Shown: positions 36,035-51,000 of the stretch, in pieces
How the letters are laid out: the number at the start of each line of letters is the position of its first letter
How positions within the stretch are numbered: the stretch's first letter is position 1
Assembly: GCA_008477525.1 (NCBI GenBank)
Contig: SPDT01000010.1
Location: 372,001 to 436,000 of the forward strand
Origin: Hypomyces perniciosus
Lineage: Eukaryota; Ascomycota; Sordariomycetes; Hypocreales; Hypocreaceae
DNA: 64,000 nucleotides
Reading direction: 5' to 3'
The notes under the pieces: model-generated
The model's input: only the letters and a program-made list of their open reading frames with translations
Told to the model about the DNA's origin: nothing
Database searches by the model: none
Made by a program: the position numbers and the translations under genes

Positions 36035-36747
36035 GGTGATGTGGGATCCTATACATAGGTGCCGCGCGGATCTTAATACTGTGGATATACTGCATATGCA
36101 TGACCAGGCGTTTGGTTGTCGATTTTTCTTTGTACACATATCGCGACATGATATAGGTCGAGTTGTCGTCATGTTGCGCATGGTGGTGTTTGGTCGAATT
36201 GCGAACTTACAAGGCACGGCATGGGAACCATGGCCCCAACCATTGGAATTTACTTATTTGTAATGGAACCATGAAAATAGAACCATGAAAACACATGTCT
36301 CTCTCCTAGTAATAATCTACAACATTGATCTGATTTGCTGGCCTCTGCAAGCCCATGAACTCAGCGGCGGGTTTTAGTGATGGGCTTCTAGGGTAGCCAT
36401 GGCATTTAAGGAGCCTTGAGCTTAGCGCGTGTGGCTGATCGCACCCGTGAGCGTGTTCCCGCATTGGCCGACTTCCAACTCTGTCGAACATTTCTGGAAC
36501 GAACGTCACGGGATCCCTTCGCGACGCGCGAATCCAGCTCGATCAACCCTCGAGAGCCGTCATGTGACGGTGTGTCTGACGAACCAACGAAAGACGGCGA
36601 ATGCGACAGTGACGACGAGAACGTTGACATCGACAGGCGACGAACGGTTGACGGCAAACGGTGCGACGGACCTGGACAGCATGAGATATTGCTGCGCCGA
36701 GCTCCCTCCGCCTACCAGCAAAAAGAGCGTCAGATGCTGATAGTGCG
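36035..36747. other. Intergenic, CYK3 to MAU2
   Basis: 3' flank of CYK3 and promoter/leader of MAU2 on the same strand. An open frame starting at 36416 runs through the start of MAU2 in another frame and is treated as a shadow. Nothing else is supported. Confidence 0.5.
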
Positions 36748-37260
36748 ATGTCATTCCGGGGGACGCTGCCTTCGGGGCAGGCCTTTCCAGGCCAAGGGGA
36801 CCAGCAACAGCAGATGTACGGACACCAGGCTGGAGGATATCACTTCCAGCAACCGGGCCAGCAGCAGCATCAACAACAACAGCAACAACAACAACCGCAT
36901 CAGCAGCACCAGCAGGCGGCGCTGCAGCAGACGACGCATCATCACGGACAGCAGGCGCTGTATCCTGGGACCGTCGGGCACGAGCAGCAGTTCTACCAGA
37001 ACCCGCAGGGTCTGTATATGCACCCGCAGCAGTTCCAGCAACAGGCGCACCAGCAACAGCCGATCTTGTCCTACAATTCCAACTTCAACGTCTTCCCTGG
37101 CTATGATGCTGGGGAACTTGGGAGAGGGCATCATCAGTTGCAGCCGGCGACCAGCCAGTTTCTTCCACCGACCAATGTCTGGCAGCAGCCCATAGCGCAA
37201 CAGATGCAGCAACCTATGCAATCGCTCCCTCAACAATCAATCCAGCACATACAACCTCGC

Positions 37261-37301
<41 letters not shown>

Positions 37302-40029
37302 TCAGCGACAACAGGCACACCAGGCACAACACTCTCAACCACACTCGCGCCCTCAGCCGTCTCCGATATATCAAAACCATACACCAACTCCTTCTCTCCA
37401 ACAGCAGCTACAACCCCAAACACAACCGCCGCCACCACGACCCCATCTATCGCAACAACAGCAGACTCGGCAACATCATCCCCAGCCGAGCCAGTCAGCT
37501 GAGCCGCAGCACCATAGCTTACCTCCCGAACCACAACAACACCACATTCAGCCGTCTGAAGAGCCACAGCCGATGCATTATGTGAACCTTCAGGACATCC
37601 AGAAACCACCGCCACTCGCTCCACTACCGGTTCCAACATCAAGCTCACTCAATATCCAGGCTGCCAAGCAAGAGCAAACAGAAGACTCGATCGTCGTAAA
37701 AGAACCTTATCCGAGCTTAACCCCAGTCAAGAAAGAGGACGACTCAATCTTTGCCCGAATACCACAGCAGAACCCCGAACCCCGGATCAAGCGTAGCCCG
37801 CATTCCTCCGTGACCAATTCGCCGGCATTATCTGCGCGCTCTCCGAGCATCACCAAGAGATCGCCTGCGGTACCACCTAAGCCACGGCCTGTTAACACCA
37901 TCCCGATCATGGTGGCCATTGCAGAAGAGTGCCTGGAGAAAGCGCGTGCTTCGTCACATGACGTGGCCATGTCATTGTATCCTATTCAAGTTGACGAGTA
38001 TCAGAAGCTCATAGCTACGAGTCTGTCATGTCTAGAGGCAGCATTGCAAAGCAATCAACTTCCCCCGCGAGAGGAGGCGCGTGTACGATTGAGATATGCC
38101 GCTGTTTTGCAAGAGGAGACGGAGAATTTAATGGAAGCGGAGACAGCACTGGGTAAAGGGATCACACTGTGTGATAAGGTGAGTTGTAGTTGTCCTCTTG
38201 CCCCTATTGGTTACTATGCTGACAGGAAAAAAAGCATCGAATGTATGATTTAAAATATTGTATGCAGTATCTTATGTTAAAGGTTCTGTTTCAGAGGAAT
38301 CATAAAGCAGCGCTAAAGGCCATTGATGGCCATATCTCTAATTGCGAGGCGTAAGTTGTGGCAATCTTGTTAGGAGTCCGATCTATTCGCTGACTTTCCA
38401 ACCCTCAGTTTCAAGCATGTTCAGTGGTACTATGCATTTCGCCTATTGAAAGCCTCTTTCTACCTGGAAATTGGAAATGTATCTGATGCAGGAGTCCTTG
38501 AGAACATACGGTCCGTCCAAAACGTTGCCAACACAAGAGGCGATAATGCGCTCTCTGTTCTCGCGTCACTATTAGAGGGCTTCACCCTGTTGAAAATAAC
38601 CAAAGATGGCAGCGTGGAGAGGATACAAGCCTGCATCGCACAGGCTGCCAAATTCCAATTCGACCCGACCGTTCAGATCATCCAACTTACCATGCTGACT
38701 CTGCTGCTCGAAGTCGCCGCGAGCTTGCACCATCAAAGCCCCGATCATACGGCTCAGAAACTACGGCTGCTGCAGAAATGCATGGATGAGTGTGAGGAGT
38801 GGCATAATGTCAAGTCGGACTTTTTGGTGCCGATCAAGAAGCAGCCCTCGACGGCGAAGACCGTGAGCGAGGATACCCAGGCGATACTTCGGTTGGGTGA
38901 TGGAGAATGTGAGACTGATTTTGTAGTTACGACATTCATGACCAAGATGGAGTTGAGGTCGCTCGTGTATGTTTGCCCCTTGCTGGTTATTTTCACGATT
39001 CCTTGGAAACTAACATACATTCCAGATTCACCATCAGCGGACTGGCCAACTTTCACAAACCATCCTCACAAGGCCGCAGGTCCACCGAGTTCTGGCGGGA
39101 GGGCCTCAAAATCCTCGATACATGTAAGTCGCAAATGAGGGCACCCTTAATTACATACGAAATCGGTGACTCATACATCTTTCCATCCAGGGGACAGCTC
39201 AACTGCCGGTATCCCGTACGGGACTGCCGTTCCACTCAATGTGGCCATAAGGCAGCGATCCTGGAGAAGAGAAGCCCAGGCTTACTTGAACATCCTACTA
39301 GGATTGGTGGCCGCGAGTCACTGTCAATGGGCAACGGTGAAGCAAGTGGTGCAGAAGCTCAAGTCTCTTGTTTCGCCTTCTACACAAACTACCGTGAGGC
39401 TACTCTCTATTTATCTAACGGGTGTGTATCATCAAGGAATAGGAGACCTCCAAACCGCCATCAAGATCTTCTTGGACGACCGCTTCATCGTCCCACAAAG
39501 AGGCGGTGCTGGGATTAGGGCTGGGCAACAAGAGATTGCCCTCCTTGCCGGCCTGAACAGGTTGTGGATTATGCAGCATCCGTCTTGTCGGAATGACCAG
39601 GAGACGCTGGATCTGATCGAACAGCTCCAGCCTCATTGTGCAAACCACTGGAATATTGATCTCCGAACCGCTTGGCACAACGTTATGGCGGCACTGGTAA
39701 CCGAGCCGGCCCAGCAACTTAATCAACAAAAACAGCACATCCACGCCGCCATGGCCGGCTCCAAAACCACTAGTAATGTGTTGGGGGCTGCGGTCACCTT
39801 GTGCATCATGCGAAGTCGGTTCTTTGAAAATGTCATTGGCGAACAGGCCTTGAAAAGTGCGCGAGCTGCAGCGAAGCAGGCTCAGAGAAGCGGTAATATC
39901 CTGTGGCAGAGCGTGGCAGACGGGATGCTGGCACACTCATACGAGGTACAAGGCCAGAGGGAGGAGGCTAAACAGGAGTGGGACAAGGCGACCATGGAGG
40001 CGAAGGACGCATTTTCTCGGAGTTTGTGA
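36748..40029 (+). CDS. MAU2: Cohesin loading factor MAU2/SCC4 with glutamine-rich N-terminus
   Basis: Exons 36748-38178, 38226-38350, 38409-38966, 39026-39123 and 39191-40029 give 1016 aa. MAU2/Scc4 pairs with Scc2 to load cohesin on chromosomes. From about residue 380 the protein is a helical TPR-like array of the cohesin_load family: MVAIAEECLEKARAS, EARVRLRYAAVLQEETEN, WYYAFRLLKASFYLEIGN, STEFWREGLKILDTW, RREAQAYLNILLGLVA and LWQSVADGMLAHSYEVQGQ. The first about 290 residues are dominated by Gln, His and Pro with long CAG/CAA runs (around 36860-36920 and 37261-37310). A Ser/Pro linker with VPPKPRPV separates the two. The start at 36748 precedes the Q-rich part directly; shorter products from internal Mets are possible. 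Confidence 0.93.
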
Positions 40030-40390
40030 GCGCAGAGAAGAAGAAGAAAAAGAGAACCATTCTGTTGCGTGTTTTTTGTTGGCGGAAACCTTTCCCAGGC
40101 GTTACGGTTCTGTTTTGACACCCCATTTTTGACCGAGGAGAATTGGATGGCAATTATATATCAAGGAACCTGGTACATATGGGAGCGCTGTACGATACCT
40201 GACCATGAAATGGTCATCATTCTTGGTTTCTAATGCGTTAAATGAAGAGAGTCCCCGAGGACGCTGCTTTTGTTGTCCATCATGGAGCCTTGATGATGCT
40301 GCAATATTATGTGTAAATGGCCTGCTCCGCGTGATCCAAGTACATTTCCCTATCCGGCGGTATCCTGGGGAACTAGATAAGCTAGATCTT
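40030..40390. other. Convergent intergenic region
   Basis: 361 bp shared by the 3' ends of MAU2 and HSH49; no further feature is seen. Confidence 0.5.
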
Positions 40391-41605
40391 TCACCGACGA
40401 CCAAAGCCTGGTGGGTTCTGAAATCCAGGAGGTGGCATAAATCCGGGGGGTGCAGGGGGTGTACCTGATGCTCCGGGAGGCGGAACAGGGAAGCCTGGGG
40501 GTGGTACGGCGGGGAAGCCTTGAGGGGGAGGAGCTGCCACAGAGGGCGCGCCCGGTGGAGGACGAAAGCTCGCTGGGTGGAAGTCTGCTGGGTTTGTGTA
40601 TCCTCCTGGGATTTGGGGAGGTCTGGCTGGTAGGCCCGAAGGCGCTGGGGGTAAGGGAGCAGAGCCTCTGCCGGCGCCGCCAAATCCACTTGGGGGAGGG
40701 GGGTGACCAGCACCAGCATTGTTGTAAGGAGATGGCCCACGGGGCGGAGGTGCAAAACCACTTGGGGGGGCATGGGTTGGTGTTCCCATCATGGGCGGAG
40801 GGATAACAGCGCCAGCCATCATTGAATGGTCGAAGCCAGAGGAGGCGGGTGGTGGAGGAGCTGTAGCTGGAGGAGCACCGTTCATCAGGAAGGCTTGAGG
40901 CACAGGCTGAGCCTCAGGAACAATATTCCTTGACTTGGCCTGGGCAGCCAGCTCTCGCTCGGCCTGGTCACCATGCCTCTCGCCCTTGCCGTCCTTCTTG
41001 AAGGCATACTGCACAGAAACCTCCTTGCTCAGGATATACTGGCCGTGCAAATTCGAAATAGCCGCATCACTGCTCTCAAAGTCTCCATAGCTGACGAAAC
41101 CAAAGCCCTTGCTCGCGCCACTGTCTTCCCTAGCCACCTTGGGAATACTCAGTAGCGGGCCAAAGCGACTGAAGGTGTCGTAGAGGATCTTCTCGTCGAC
41201 CATGGGATCGAGGTTGCCGATGAAGAGCTCGGCGCCAACCTCGGCGACCTTTTGCTTGTCCGCGCTGGCCTTGTTAACGCGTAGGGATTTGCCGTAGAGC
41301 TTGATGCCGTTCATGACGTTGGCAGCGTACTCGGCGTCGGCTGGGGTGCGAAACTCGACGAAGCCGAAGCCCTGATGGGTTTGCGTGACGCGGTCGCGGG
41401 GCATGTGGATGTTATGGATAGGGCCCATCTGGAGCATGATTTCATAGACCATGGCGGGCGTTGCGCGCTCGTCGATGTTGCCGATATACACCGTCGCCTC
41501 CTTGTCCTGTTCCCTGAGAGGCGGCGCGTGTCAGGTTTTGTTTGGGCATGTTTACTTCATCGAGGAACGAGCGAGATTAGCTTACCAATGCCTGTTTTGG
41601 GCCAT
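40391..41605 (-). CDS. HSH49: Splicing factor 3b subunit 4 (HSH49/SAP49)
   Basis: Exons 41605-41586 (20 nt) and 41513-40391 give 380 aa. SF3b4 is a U2 snRNP protein that contacts pre-mRNA upstream of the branch site and binds SF3b145/Cus1. The start MAQNRHWEQDKEATVYIGN is the family's characteristic opening. RRM1 (about 14-90) has VYIGNID (RNP2) and QGFGFVEF (RNP1); RRM2 (about 101-180) has LFIGNLD and KGFGFVSY. The remaining half is Pro/Gly-rich (PPPSGF, PPPGFPVPPPG), as in other fungi and animals. The first exon encodes only six codons plus two bases, so the plain open frame misses the true start. Confidence 0.96.
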
Positions 41606-41959
41606 CTTGACGGGTTTTATTTCTAGTGAGTCAATCCTCTTGTTAAGTACAACAGAGACGGCTGCGCAATTCAGACACTGAGGACTGATTCCACTCAACG
41701 CCTTGGTTGTCGTTTGGGTGGATGCAGCTTGTTAGGACGAAGCTCGGAAATTTTGGCGTCTTCTTGGGAGCTATGTGATGATCTGCCGGGGTTGAGCCGG
41801 GACGGACCGACAGGACTGCAGCACACCTGCAGGTGAAATTTCTTGGGAGAGCGAGTTACTCGTATCGACATCAAAACTGCGCATTCGGTCGCAACGCAAT
41901 TGAGAAGAACGCATTTGCCGATATTCATCGCTATTTGAACGAATAGTCCAGCCTTCAAG
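41606..41959. promoter_or_regulatory. Short bidirectional promoter, HSH49 / TOM7
   Basis: Only 354 bp separate the two divergent start codons, so the two genes must share this interval for transcription initiation. No TATA-like box is obvious. Confidence 0.6.
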
Positions 41960-42389
41960 ATGTTCGCCCTGTCAGAAGAATCCAAGGTCCGCGCAAGACC
42001 AGAATAGCCCTACGAAACACCATGAAAAAAGCCGTCTAACGCATTCACCACAGGAGCGCATTGCCAAGCTCATTGACATTTCCCGTGTTGCCATTCACTA
42101 GTATGTTTCTTTTCGTTCGTTCCTACGCTTCCGCCACTGCTACTAACCGCCTATTCCAGTGGCTATCTCCCTTTGATCCTCTATCTCGGTACGATATAAC
42201 ACTCGAGCAAGCAGATATAATCGACCGCAACAATAAGACTGATACTTTGCAGGCTACACCCGCAGTGACCCTCGACCCTCAGTCATCCGGTACGATTCCC
42301 TCGATTTCTCTGCGACTCATCAGAGCACACAGTCGTTTGAATATGCGCTAACAACCAGTCCTAATAGCCTCCTCTCTCCTCTCTCTTAG
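41960..42389 (+). CDS. TOM7: Mitochondrial import receptor subunit TOM7
   Basis: Exons 41960-41986, 42054-42100, 42160-42188, 42253-42289 and 42359-42389 give 56 aa, too short and too split to appear as an open frame. Tom7 is a single-span subunit of the outer-membrane TOM complex that tunes its assembly. The product starts MFALSEESKERIAKLIDISR, then AIHYGYLPLILYLGYT forms the membrane segment, then RSDPRPSVIRPNSLLSPLS. This follows yeast Tom7 (SDESKERI, HYG, LYLG, RPN, LLSPL). Every intron has GT..AG ends and every junction keeps the conserved sequence, including split codons for Tyr, Gly and Arg. Confidence 0.93.
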
Positions 42390-42863
42390 ACGCCGGGACA
42401 AGGCATTCTGTGTCTAGAGGACGTGTGTACAGTATGGGAGTAATGCGATTCAGAGAACAAGGGATGAAAGAGAGAGAGAGAGAGAAAGAAAGAAAGAAAG
42501 AAGACGAGCATTTACGGCGTTGGGAATATCGTTGTGCTGCGCGCAAAATGTCATATCGGGACATTCCGTATATTGCCGGCGGTAGGGACGCACGGATAGG
42601 GACAATGTACCAATAAAAATGTATATCTGTAATTGACGAACCACTCTACGACAGGACGAAAATGTCACGAAATCCTACCTTGTAGATTCTCATGTTTATG
42701 TTTTTTATTTCTTTCCTTTGTGACAGACATCTCTTTGACTCCAATACTCCTAATAATTCCAAGTTCCGCCCCTCTATTTGTCATTCGCTGTCGTGGATGA
42801 GCTCATCAATTCGACCGCCAACCGTCGCTATCCGCTCTAGGGTCCAGCAGAGTAAAATATTCC
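42390..42863. other. Intergenic, TOM7 to FLX1
   Basis: Contains a short GA/GAAA run (about 42470-42503). Presumed TOM7 3' UTR and FLX1 promoter. Confidence 0.5.
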
Positions 42864-43944
42864 ATGAGCCTCGAAACCTCGCCCATCGATACCTCCTACC
42901 CGCGCCCTGACGATGTGACACGCCGAAACGAAGACAAAGACAGCTATATGCCCGAAACCAATCATGCGGGCCTCTCCCCCGCCGTCATTGAGGCCATCGC
43001 CGGCCTCACAGCGGGCGCCGTTGCGACTCTAGTCGTCCATCCTCTTGATATCGTCAAGACCCGCATGCAACGTATGCTCTCTTACACCTCTGTCCCTGGC
43101 TCATTGCCTTTCCTTGTGAATCTATACTGACTATGATCTTTACACAGTCAGTCGAAGCTCCGCCAGTGCCGCTGCGCATAACATGTCCATCGTCGCCATG
43201 CTCCGCGCCCTCACCAACAACTCGCACCCCATCGCCTCCCTCTACCGCGGCCTCACGCCCAACCTCACCGGCAACGCCCTAAGCTGGGCCTCCTTCTTCT
43301 TCTTCAAAACGCGCTTCGAGCGCTTCCTCGCCTCGTCGCAAGGCCGCGAGCAGCCCGCCGCAGCCGACTTCTTCATCGCCAGCGCCCTCGGCGGGGCAGC
43401 CACGCAGTGCATCACGAATCCAATATGGGTCGTCAAAACACGCATGCTGTCTTCCGACCGCGGCGCGCAGGGTGCTTATCCGTCCATGTCGGCCGGCATG
43501 CGCACGATATTCAAGACAGAGGGCGTGAGGGGGTTGTACCGCGGATTGGGCGTGTCGCTGATTGGAGTGTCGCACGGCGCGGTGCAGTTTGCCGTGTATG
43601 AGCCGGTCAAGAGGTTCTACCTTGCGCGGCGCAAGAGGATGGGCTTTGATGATGGACGGATGACGACGGAGGCGACGGTTGTGATATCAAGCTGTTCGAA
43701 GCTCATCGCTGGAGCGGTCACATATCCTTACCAGGTTCTACGAAGCAGGCTGCAGAACTACCAGGCCGACGAGAGATTTGGCAAGGGCTTCAGAGCAGTG
43801 GTACAGAGGACGTGGAAGGAGGAGGGCATTCGAGGGTTCTATAGGGGGTTGATACCCGGAGTGGTGAGGGTCATGCCGGCGACGTGGATTACGTTCTTGG
43901 TTTATGAGAGCGTCAGATTCTATCTACCACGGTGGCTTTCATGA
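42864..43944 (+). CDS. FLX1: Mitochondrial FAD/folate-type carrier (FLX1/SLC25A32-like)
   Basis: Exons 42864-43071 and 43148-43944 give 334 aa. It belongs to the mitochondrial carrier family of six inner-membrane spans in three repeats. The repeat signatures are HPLDIVKTRMQ (split near the single intron), NPIWVVKTRM and YPYQVLRSRL. SLYRGLTPNLTGNALSWASFFFFK and LYRGLGVSLIGVSHGAVQFAVYE are the wording of the FLX1/SLC25A32 branch, which moves FAD (or folate) across the inner membrane. Related pyrimidine-nucleotide carriers share the Trp-containing signature, so substrate is inferred. The N-terminus is a short hydrophilic extension without a presequence. It is the last confident gene before a 16-kb gene-poor stretch. 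Confidence 0.93.
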
Positions 43945-47473
<3,529 letters not shown>

Positions 47474-48018
47474 TTAAGACAGGAAGAGGGTGGAATCAGC
47501 AGTGTTTGGATAGAAGGACGCGTCTCGTTGGGGCATCTCGTACCTGCGGCAGGACAAAGCAAAAATATTGTGGCGAGGAAGCAGTAGTCGCCAGCTGCGT
47601 GTTGCAGTTCTCCTGATGAGAGAGGACTTGGCGATGATATTTACCACTTGCCACTCTCTGGGCAACGCGGTGTTGTCTCCTTGTATGTGCTCGTAATTGA
47701 CTCTCGCTTCAACCCAGCCGCAAAACAGTATTCCTATTATATCCTTCGCTTGTTGTTGTTTGGGGCAGAGTGAGTTGATCCATGGTCCTGGATTTGTCAC
47801 CCCCTGTGCCAACAGAGCTCTAATAAGCCTCTCAAAAAAATCCGAAGGTCTTCGGGCCTACTGATCAGCATTGCGGCCTTGGAAAAGATGCGCCTCTCAT
47901 ATCCCGATCCCGCCTCCCTCGCCATCGCTAAGATTAAGGCGTCAAGCCTCTCCAACGTCTCTCCTTCCATTGAATACTTGATGTCCATCCATGTCACGGG
48001 GGTGTGTCTGAAAAGCAT
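47474..48018 (-). pseudogene. Frameshifted coding remnant, unrecognised family
   Basis: A 74-codon minus-strand frame from Met at 48018 contains TWMDIKYSMEGETLERLDAL and SGYERRIFSKAAMLISRPED and stops at 47797. A second frame overlaps it and continues with GVTNPGPWINSL, QQQAKDIIGILFCGWVEARV and REWQVVNIIAKSS, reaching a stop at 47474. The two meet at a run of seven A (47834-47840, T7 on the coding strand). One base of length change there would join them into one helical-looking protein of about 175 aa. This may be a genuine pseudogene, a homopolymer error, or one exon pair of a larger gene. I do not recognise the family. Confidence 0.4.
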
Positions 48019-51000
48019 AACGAGGGCCTAAAGGGAGCAAGGGAATCGTCGGGGCTTGGATAAAGCGGTTGGATCAGTACGGACATACAAAGGTAATACT
48101 AGTAGTAGTATCGTACTCCGTATAGCAGTAGCAGTACTATGTAAGAAGACTACTAGCACTCACAAGGTGGACAGAAACAAACGGCAGCATCCAATGGCAA
48201 GTGGGAAAGACTGCACAAATGCTCCGTAGAACTTTTGTTCACGATCCCATACTGACTCGGGCTAATTTTGGAGACATTGTTACAACGGCGACAATGAAAC
48301 GAAACGGAGTCTGCCGAGAGAGCAGATTGCCAACGGCCGTTTATTAAGAATACTCGTAAGGGCGCTGAGGGTCCAAGGAGGGTCCAAGGAGGGTCCTGGG
48401 AGGAACAGAACCCTTTATTTCATCCCCGAGCCACGACGACAGCACTCCGCAGTGAACACGGAGCGCTACGTGCGTTTTTCCGTCAAGACATGTGCTCCTC
48501 CGAAACGCATGGGTCGTACGAAGTACTCCCTAACTGCAAACAACACTACTCCGTGTGTGCCATTGTTGAAAGATACAAATACGGAATCAACCGTAGGATA
48601 TGGGGCCTGGTCTCCGTCCGGCACTACGGCCGGTGCCCCCGATCCCGCTGTCAGTGTGTCGTATCCGGAAGAATTTTTAATGGAGAAAGAAAGGATGCTG
48701 ATAACACTGCCATTGATCAATAGCATTTGCTATTCAATATCACTATTCAGTCGTATTGTTACGTCCGTCCGTGTGTTTTAGCGGCAACAGTGACATTCTA
48801 CACTCCTACTAACCTAGGTGGTACTCGTAGATGGAAGAGTGGAAGAGCGAGAGAAAGGCGATTCATCGGGTATCTCCTTGAGACCACAGTGAAAGGTGGA
48901 TCCCGTCATGAACCTCGGGCCCTGCCATGTGCTGGTAAAGATTCGATTTTTTTTTTCCTTTCCCATGGTTACCCATCCCCATTCCCATCTTTTCCAGGCT
49001 CCAGGCTTCCATCTGTGCTCTGGATGCAGTCTGGACCTTGCACATGAGGACGGGAACGGGTGAAGAAAAATAAAACAAAACTTAAAATAAAAAGGGTTCA
49101 GCGAACGGTTCATCTACATCGCGCGTTCCCTGAACTGAACACATACTACTCCGTACATACTGCTACTACGGAGTACTACTAGTATTACGGAGTACCTACA
49201 ATAACAATAACAAGTACCAGGGCCCATATAGCGGCCCCCGTTTGTCGGCGATGGAATTGGGACGGAGAGGAGGGAGTGTTTGTACGACGAACACGTCCGC
49301 TCCGTTCTTCGTTCCTCGCTCTCCGTCCCCCGATCGTACATATACGAGCAGATGCCTTAGCAGCTAAAGTGATGAGCGCGGGTCCAACGGCGGCCGGTAA
49401 GGAAAATCATTCACGGGCCCCACGGACCGCCCGAGGAGGGGGATTTGAGCTACGCTAGGGGAATGCTAAAGGCATTCAAACGGCGACACGGGACATAGGG
49501 CCAGCCGGAGTCTTCACTATGAACCTGGAAGACCCCGACTTTAGGGGTCTAGGCAAGTAATCTGATCAACTGTCATGGGACTGGTTGTTCTCGTATGAGC
49601 AGTACGGAGTATTAGGTAGTAGTATTAGGTACTAGTAGTATTAGGTACTAGTAGTATACCGCTGGCACGGGAGTTTGTTCATTAATTCCCTTTTTCATTT
49701 CCGTCCTTATTGCTGCTGTTGCCCGCAATTGTAAGGGGCAAATGGATGGCTGCTATTCCTTGTTCCCAAGATCTTGGTGTGTCGTCTGTGCCCCGCCGCA
49801 GATCTAGCTGCTGCAACCTCATGCAGCGCTGTGCGACTACGCCCTACGAGTTCCATCCGCCTGAACCGAATACACCTATGACCGGCCCCGTACCGGCACA
49901 ATGGCGCTGGCACTATAGTAGTATCCAAGCCCACATAGTTATTGCGCGAAGGAAGCATAACATTGCCGGCATGTGGGAGAAGTTAAAGCAGAAAAAGTTA
50001 AGCAACAAAAGTTACGCAAAAAGTCACAGCTATTACTTCAAAGAGCCTTTGCAAAAAAAGGGTCCTGTTTCGTGGCGGACGGGCGTGTGCGTCTCCACCG
50101 CGGCGTTATGAAGTTGCAGTAGCCAATGACGATTTATCCCATGGATGGATTTGATATACGAGGTACGGAGTATTGTTAGTGTTGAGACTGGCCCTCGTGC
50201 ACAGAGTAAGAGGCGCAACGCAAAAAGCGAAAAACACGCGACAAACACGTTGGATAAGAATCTTGTTTTGCATGAACAGGTGGTGCTGCCATGTCAATAC
50301 CGTGACTTTCGCGATGAGCTGAAAACGGCCTTGCCAGAACATGCAGGACGGGAAATGACACGTCTTCCCGATCTCCAGGAGGATCAATCTGCATGGGAAT
50401 CGGATTACATACAGATAATGCCAGATTAATTAACTATGAGCAAATGTTGGATGGGCGGCTGCCACCCCCCCTTGTCGGTGGCCTTTGGCGCAAGAAGCAC
50501 CTACCAACAACCACCAGCCAGCAGGGAAAAAAAGAGAAATATGACAGAAATGTCATCCACGCAAGTAGGCCCAATCATTCAGGTGACTTCGGTTCATGCG
50601 CAACAATCAAGCCCCAAGCCCAATCGTCACCACCGCATCGGACCCTTGGCTGATTCGGCCGCCGTCTCGTCTCTGCGTCCCACAGGCCCGGAAAGTCCGC
50701 GGCGTTCTGCAAGGTCCCCTTTCCCCGAGCTGTGTGTGCGCCGCCCCCCTTCCGATCTCTCGTCTCCTCTTCTCCTCATCCTCGTCCTCATCCTCGTCCT
50801 CAAGAAGGGGGGGGGTCGCTTGTCTGAGGCTGAGTCGTCAGAAAAAAATGCGGCGGAGAAATATGACATTTTCTCGTGTTGAAATGATAATGGTTGATTG
50901 ATTAGGGTTCTGTAAGAAAAAAACCTGTCGGGTATTTCCCACCGGCGCCCCCACCCTCTATCCTCGGGTAGAAAGTCTTCCGTTCTACTGCCCCCATGGT

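Noticed and set aside
36416..37195. 259-codon plus-strand frame with Asn/Arg/Ser repeats overlapping the start of MAU2
   Set aside because: It is the alternate frame of the CAG/CAA-rich MAU2 exon; the MAU2 frame carries a recognisable domain downstream and proper splice sites.
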